Below are positions 61,021-64,000 of a stretch of DNA of 64,000 nt, piece after piece. A model generated the notes under the pieces. That model saw only the letters and a list, made by a program, of their open reading frames with translations. It was not told the DNA's origin and ran no database searches. The DNA comes from Bordetella ansorpii (GTDB lineage: Bacteria; Pseudomonadota; Gammaproteobacteria; Burkholderiales; Burkholderiaceae_B). The stretch is taken from positions 866,802 through 930,801 of the forward strand of contig NZ_FKBS01000014.1 in the NCBI RefSeq assembly GCF_900078315.1, in the 5' to 3' direction. How positions within the stretch are numbered: the stretch's first letter is position 1; each line of letters opens with the position of its first letter. The position numbers and the translations under genes were made by a program.

Positions 61021-62466
61021 TCAGGCCTGGGTGTAGGCCGTCTTCACCGTCGTGAAGAATTCCTGCGCGTATTGCCCCTGTTCGCGCGGGCCGTAACTGG
61101 ATCCCTTGCGGCCGCCGAAAGGCACGTGATAATCCACGCCCGCCGTCGGCAGGTTGACCATCACCATGCCGGCCTGCGCGTGCCGCTTGAAATGCGTGGC
61201 ATGCTTCAGGCTGGTGGTGGCGATGCCGGCGGACAGGCCGAACTCCGTGTCGTTGGCCACGGCCAGCGCTTCGTCGTAATCGCGCACGCGGATCACGCTG
61301 GCCACCGGCCCGAATACTTCCTCGCGATTGATGCGCATGGCCGGGGTGGTGTCCGTGAACAGCGTGGGCGCCACGAAGTAGCCGGGTTTGCCGCTGCCCG
61401 TGTGACAGGTTGCGGGGCTGCCACCCGCCGCCAGCGTCGCGCCTTCTGCCCGCGCGATCTCGATGTAGCGCAGGTCCTGTTCCTGCTGGGCTGCGCTGGC
61501 GGCCGGACCGATCTGCGTGTCCGCCGCCAGGGCGTCGCCCACGCGCAGCGAGGCCATGCGCTCGGCCATCGCGGCCACGAAGCGGTCGTGGATGCCGTCG
61601 GTGACGATCAGCCGGCTCGATGCCGTGCAGCGTTGCCCGGTCGAGAAGAACGCGCTCTGCACGCAAAGTTCCACGGCCTGGGCCAGGTCGGCATCGTCCA
61701 GCACCACCTGCGGGTTCTTGCCGCCCATCTCCAGCTGCACCTTCTTGCCATGCTGCGCGCATTGCACCGCAATGCGCCGGCCCACATCGACCGAGCCGGT
61801 AAAGCTGATGGCCGCGATGCCGGAATGCGTGACCAGGGCATCGCCCATGACGCTTCCGCGTCCCATTGCCAGGTTGAACACGCCCGTGGGGATGCCGCTG
61901 CGATGGATGATCTCGGCCAGCGCCCAGGCCGAGGCGGGCACCAGGTCGGCGGGCTTGAAGACCACGCAGTTGCCGTAGGCCAGGGCGGGCGCGATCTTCC
62001 AGGCGGGGATCGCGATGGGAAAATTCCAGGGCGTGATCAGGCCCACGACGCCGATGGGCTCACGGGTGATCTCCACGCCCACGCCGGGCCGCACGGACGG
62101 CAGCGTCTGGCCGGCCAGGCGCACGCACTCCGCGCTGAAGTAGCGGAAGATATAGCCCGCGCGCGTGACCTCGGCGATGGCCTCGGGCCGGGTCTTGCCT
62201 TCCTCGCGCGCCAGCAATTCACCCAGCTCGTCGCGGCGCGCCAGGATCTCGGCGCCGATACGGTCCAGCGCATCGGCGCGGGCCTGCACGCCGCCGGTGG
62301 ACCAGGCGGGAAAGGCGGCCAGCGCGGCCTGCACCGCCGCGGACAGTTGCGCGGCGTCGGCCTGCGCGTACTCGCCGATCACGTCATCGGGATCCGAGGG
62401 ATTGCGGTTTATTCCGTAGTGGGCGCCGCGTACCCAGGCGCCGCCGATCAGGTTGTCGTGGGCCAT
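61021..62466 (-). CDS. Aldehyde dehydrogenase family protein (2-oxoglutarate semialdehyde dehydrogenase-like)
   Basis: NAD(P)+-dependent ALDH of 481 residues with catalytic Cys280 (STGQRCTA), general base Glu246 (QLEMGGKN) and Asn148 (TPWNFP). VFKPADLVPASAWALAEI, SFTGSVDVG, PFGGRKGSSYGPREQG are family motifs. ITREPIGVVGLITPWNFP and the GPREQG C-terminus resemble alpha-ketoglutaric semialdehyde dehydrogenases of pentose/hexarate/hydroxyproline degradation. It starts 1 base after the upstream hydroxyacid dehydrogenase stop, so the two are co-translated. Confidence 0.92.
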   Translation of the reverse strand: MAHDNLIGGAWVRGAHYGINRNPSDPDDVIGEYAQADAAQLSAAVQAALAAFPAWSTGGVQARADALDRIGAEILARRDELGELLAREEGKTRPEAIAEVTRAGYIFRYFSAECVRLAGQTLPSVRPGVGVEITREPIGVVGLITPWNFPIAIPAWKIAPALAYGNCVVFKPADLVPASAWALAEIIHRSGIPTGVFNLAMGRGSVMGDALVTHSGIAAISFTGSVDVGRRIAVQCAQHGKKVQLEMGGKNPQVVLDDADLAQAVELCVQSAFFSTGQRCTASSRLIVTDGIHDRFVAAMAERMASLRVGDALAADTQIGPAASAAQQEQDLRYIEIARAEGATLAAGGSPATCHTGSGKPGYFVAPTLFTDTTPAMRINREEVFGPVASVIRVRDYDEALAVANDTEFGLSAGIATTSLKHATHFKRHAQAGMVMVNLPTAGVDYHVPFGGRKGSSYGPREQGQYAQEFFTTVKTAYTQA

Positions 62467-62467
62467 G

Positions 62468-63421
62468 TCAGTTCACCCGGGTCAGCAGCGGCTTGCCGGC
62501 CAGATGCTGTCCGGCGTTCTCCAGGAAACGCACGACCGAGGCATGGATGGCCTGCGGCGAGATGCCGCCGATGTGCGGCGTCAGGATCGCGTTGTCGAAT
62601 TCCAGCAGCGCGGCGGGCGGCGTGGGTTCGTTCTCGTAGACGTCCAGCGCGGCGGCGAAGATACGCTGGTCGCGCAGCGCATCGGCCACGGCCTGCGTGT
62701 CGACCAGCGTGCCGCGCGCCACGTTCACCACGACGCCCTGCGGGCCCAGCGCGTCCAGCACCTCGCGGTTGACCACGTGGTAGGTGGCCTTGCCCCCGGG
62801 CGCCGCGATGACCAGGAAATCGCACCAGCGCGCCAGCGACACGATGTCGTCGAACCACGCGAAGCCCAGCTCGTCGCGCCGCGTGCGGCTGTGATAGCCG
62901 ATCTCCATGTCGAAGCCCAGCGCGCGGCGCGCGATCTGGCGCCCGATGGCGCCCAGGCCGAAGATGCCCATGCGGCGTCCCGACACGTGCGGCGGACGCG
63001 GGATGTCGTCGCGCCACAGGCCGTGGCGCACGCCCGCGTTCAGGAACGGCAGCCTGCGGATCGCCGCCAGCAGGATGGCCATGGCGTGATCGGCCACCGC
63101 CGCGTCGTTGGTGCCCGCGGCATTGCACACCGGAATGCCGCGTTCGCTGGCCGCGGCCAGGTCGACGTTCTCGAAACCCACGCCCACGGTGCAGATCAAT
63201 TCAAGCTTGGGCAGGGCCTCGATCTCGCTGGCCAGCAGGCCGTTCGTGCCATTGGTCAGCACGAAGCGGATGTCCTGGCCCCGCTCGGCGATCTGCGCGG
63301 CGCCCCGGCTGCGGTCGGCGCCCAGCTTGTCGTTGGGCGCATACAGCATGTCGAAGCGTTCGGACACCAGCGCGCGGTGTTCTTCTGAGAGGAATACGAG
63401 AACGAGCAACAGAGGTTTCAT
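62468..63421 (-). CDS. D-2-hydroxyacid dehydrogenase (glyoxylate/hydroxypyruvate reductase-like)
   Basis: 317-residue NAD(P)H-dependent enzyme. Rossmann motif GIFGLGAIGRQIARR, catalytic Arg236 (NVARGTLVD), Glu in VYENEP (263-266) and His283 (TPHIGG). YHSRTRR after beta2, with Arg where NAD-specific enzymes have Asp, points to NADPH. TVGVGFENVDLAAASERGI and NAAGTNDAAVADHAM are of the GhrB/HPR type. Co-transcribed with the aldehyde dehydrogenase and Bug genes; the pair may interconvert a hydroxy/oxo-acid from an imported sugar acid. Confidence 0.92.
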   Translation of the reverse strand: MKPLLLVLVFLSEEHRALVSERFDMLYAPNDKLGADRSRGAAQIAERGQDIRFVLTNGTNGLLASEIEALPKLELICTVGVGFENVDLAAASERGIPVCNAAGTNDAAVADHAMAILLAAIRRLPFLNAGVRHGLWRDDIPRPPHVSGRRMGIFGLGAIGRQIARRALGFDMEIGYHSRTRRDELGFAWFDDIVSLARWCDFLVIAAPGGKATYHVVNREVLDALGPQGVVVNVARGTLVDTQAVADALRDQRIFAAALDVYENEPTPPAALLEFDNAILTPHIGGISPQAIHASVVRFLENAGQHLAGKPLLTRVN

Positions 63422-63466
63422 GGTCGACGTGTCGGACTGAAGAAAAGGGTTGGGCTCGTGGCGGCG

Positions 63467-64000
63467 TCAATCGATACGGGCGCCGGAGACCTGCACCAGC
63501 TTGCCCCATTTCTCGATCTCGCTGTCCACCACTTTCTTGAACGAAGCCGGATCGCTGCCCACCGGAATCGAACCCTGTTCGGCCAGCGTCTTGCGCACCG
63601 ACGCGTCCTGTGTCACCGAGCGGATGGCCTTGGCCAGTTTGTCCGTGACCCGAGGGGGCGTGCCGGCCGGCGCGAAGACCCCATTCCACAGCACGACCTC
63701 GTAGCCGGGCAAGGCTTCGCGCACGGCGGGCACGTCGGGCAGGCGGGGCGAGCGTTCCTGCGTGGTCACCGCCAGGGCGCGCAACTTGCCGCCGTCGATG
63801 AAGGGCAGTACCTCGACCAGCGGCGCGAACACGGCCTGGATCTGGCCGGCCAGCAGGTCGGTGTTGGCCGGCGCGCCGCCCTTGTACGGCACGTGCGTCA
63901 TGTGGCCCTGCGCCATGTTGTTGAACAGCGCGCCCGACAGGTGCTGCGAGCTGCCGTTGCCGGCGGAGCCGTAGTTCACCGGGCCCTTGTTGCCGCGCAC
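63467..64000 (-). CDS. Bug family substrate-binding protein (5' end outside window)
   Basis: Only the C-terminal 177 residues are present; the frame is open to the window edge. VNYGSAGNGSSQHLSGALF, THVPYKGGAPANTDLLAGQI, FAPAGTPPRVTDKLAKAI and the VSGARID end identify a Bug protein lacking signal peptide and first lobe here. It precedes the hydroxyacid dehydrogenase gene by 45 bases and is probably first in that operon. Confidence 0.92.
   Translation of the reverse strand: MRGNKGPVNYGSAGNGSSQHLSGALFNNMAQGHMTHVPYKGGAPANTDLLAGQIQAVFAPLVEVLPFIDGGKLRALAVTTQERSPRLPDVPAVREALPGYEVVLWNGVFAPAGTPPRVTDKLAKAIRSVTQDASVRKTLAEQGSIPVGSDPASFKKVVDSEIEKWGKLVQVSGARID

Overview
This is a GC-rich chromosomal window from a betaproteobacterium of the order Burkholderiales, most likely family Alcaligenaceae (Bordetella/Achromobacter type). 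Four Bug-type tripartite-tricarboxylate binding proteins, many LysR regulators standing next to catabolic genes, tightly packed ATGA-overlapping operons and an opgGH pair support this. I identified no rRNA, tRNA, CRISPR array or complete insertion sequence. Both ends of the window cut through genes.

Layout. 1-5.5 kb: the end of a hybrid histidine kinase, two GNAT acetyltransferases around an XRE-cupin regulator, and a MarR plus Bcr/CflA efflux operon. 5.6-8 kb: an enolase divergent from a GcvA-like LysR gene. 8-12.2 kb: a two-gene signalling operon, a REC-DUF3369-GGDEF-EAL protein followed by a sensor kinase. 12.4-17 kb: opgG-opgH for osmoregulated periplasmic glucans; OpgG carries a long Ala/Lys/Pro spacer. 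17.2-23.2 kb: a membrane protein, a Na/Pi-cotransporter homologue, and an MFS-LysR-nitronate monooxygenase run. 23.3-27.2 kb: a GntR regulator divergent from SDR, acyl-CoA dehydrogenase and APH-kinase genes, a set resembling the LvaD/LvaC/LvaA part of levulinate (4-hydroxyacid) catabolism. 27.4-28.6 kb: a metallophosphoesterase.

28.6-39.8 kb is the most striking functional block. A histidine kinase whose sensor is a complete NCS1-type permease, followed by an eight-cysteine cluster, forms an operon with a LuxR-type response regulator. Divergent from it is urtABCDE-fmdA-fmdB, an amide/urea ABC importer with formamidase. The shared promoter region holds two TACGTC/GACGTA-type dyads 52 bp apart. 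I read this as a transporter-like receptor that senses an amide or urea compound and switches on its uptake and hydrolysis.

39.9-44.3 kb: a TauD-like dioxygenase, LysR, nitrilase-superfamily, RraA-like and Bug gene cluster of unknown substrate. 44.3-47.9 kb: a visibly less GC-rich insert (EthD-domain protein, MFS exporter, LysR) ending in a frameshifted relaxase remnant. 47.9-54.8 kb: znuCBA with a Zur-type palindrome, an IclR gene divergent from a GalB-like PIG-L protein plus a Bug protein, and a COG0523 (CobW) GTPase behind a second Zur-like site. 54.9-58.3 kb: a family 5 solute-binding protein and a gamma-glutamyltransferase homologue.

Between the convergent genes at 58.26-58.82 kb lie two inverted copies of a structured repeat. 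The core is conserved and folds into a forked hairpin, while the long outer stems are perfectly paired but unrelated in sequence. 58.8-64 kb: a LysR gene and a Bug - hydroxyacid dehydrogenase - aldehyde dehydrogenase - Bug catabolic run on the minus strand.
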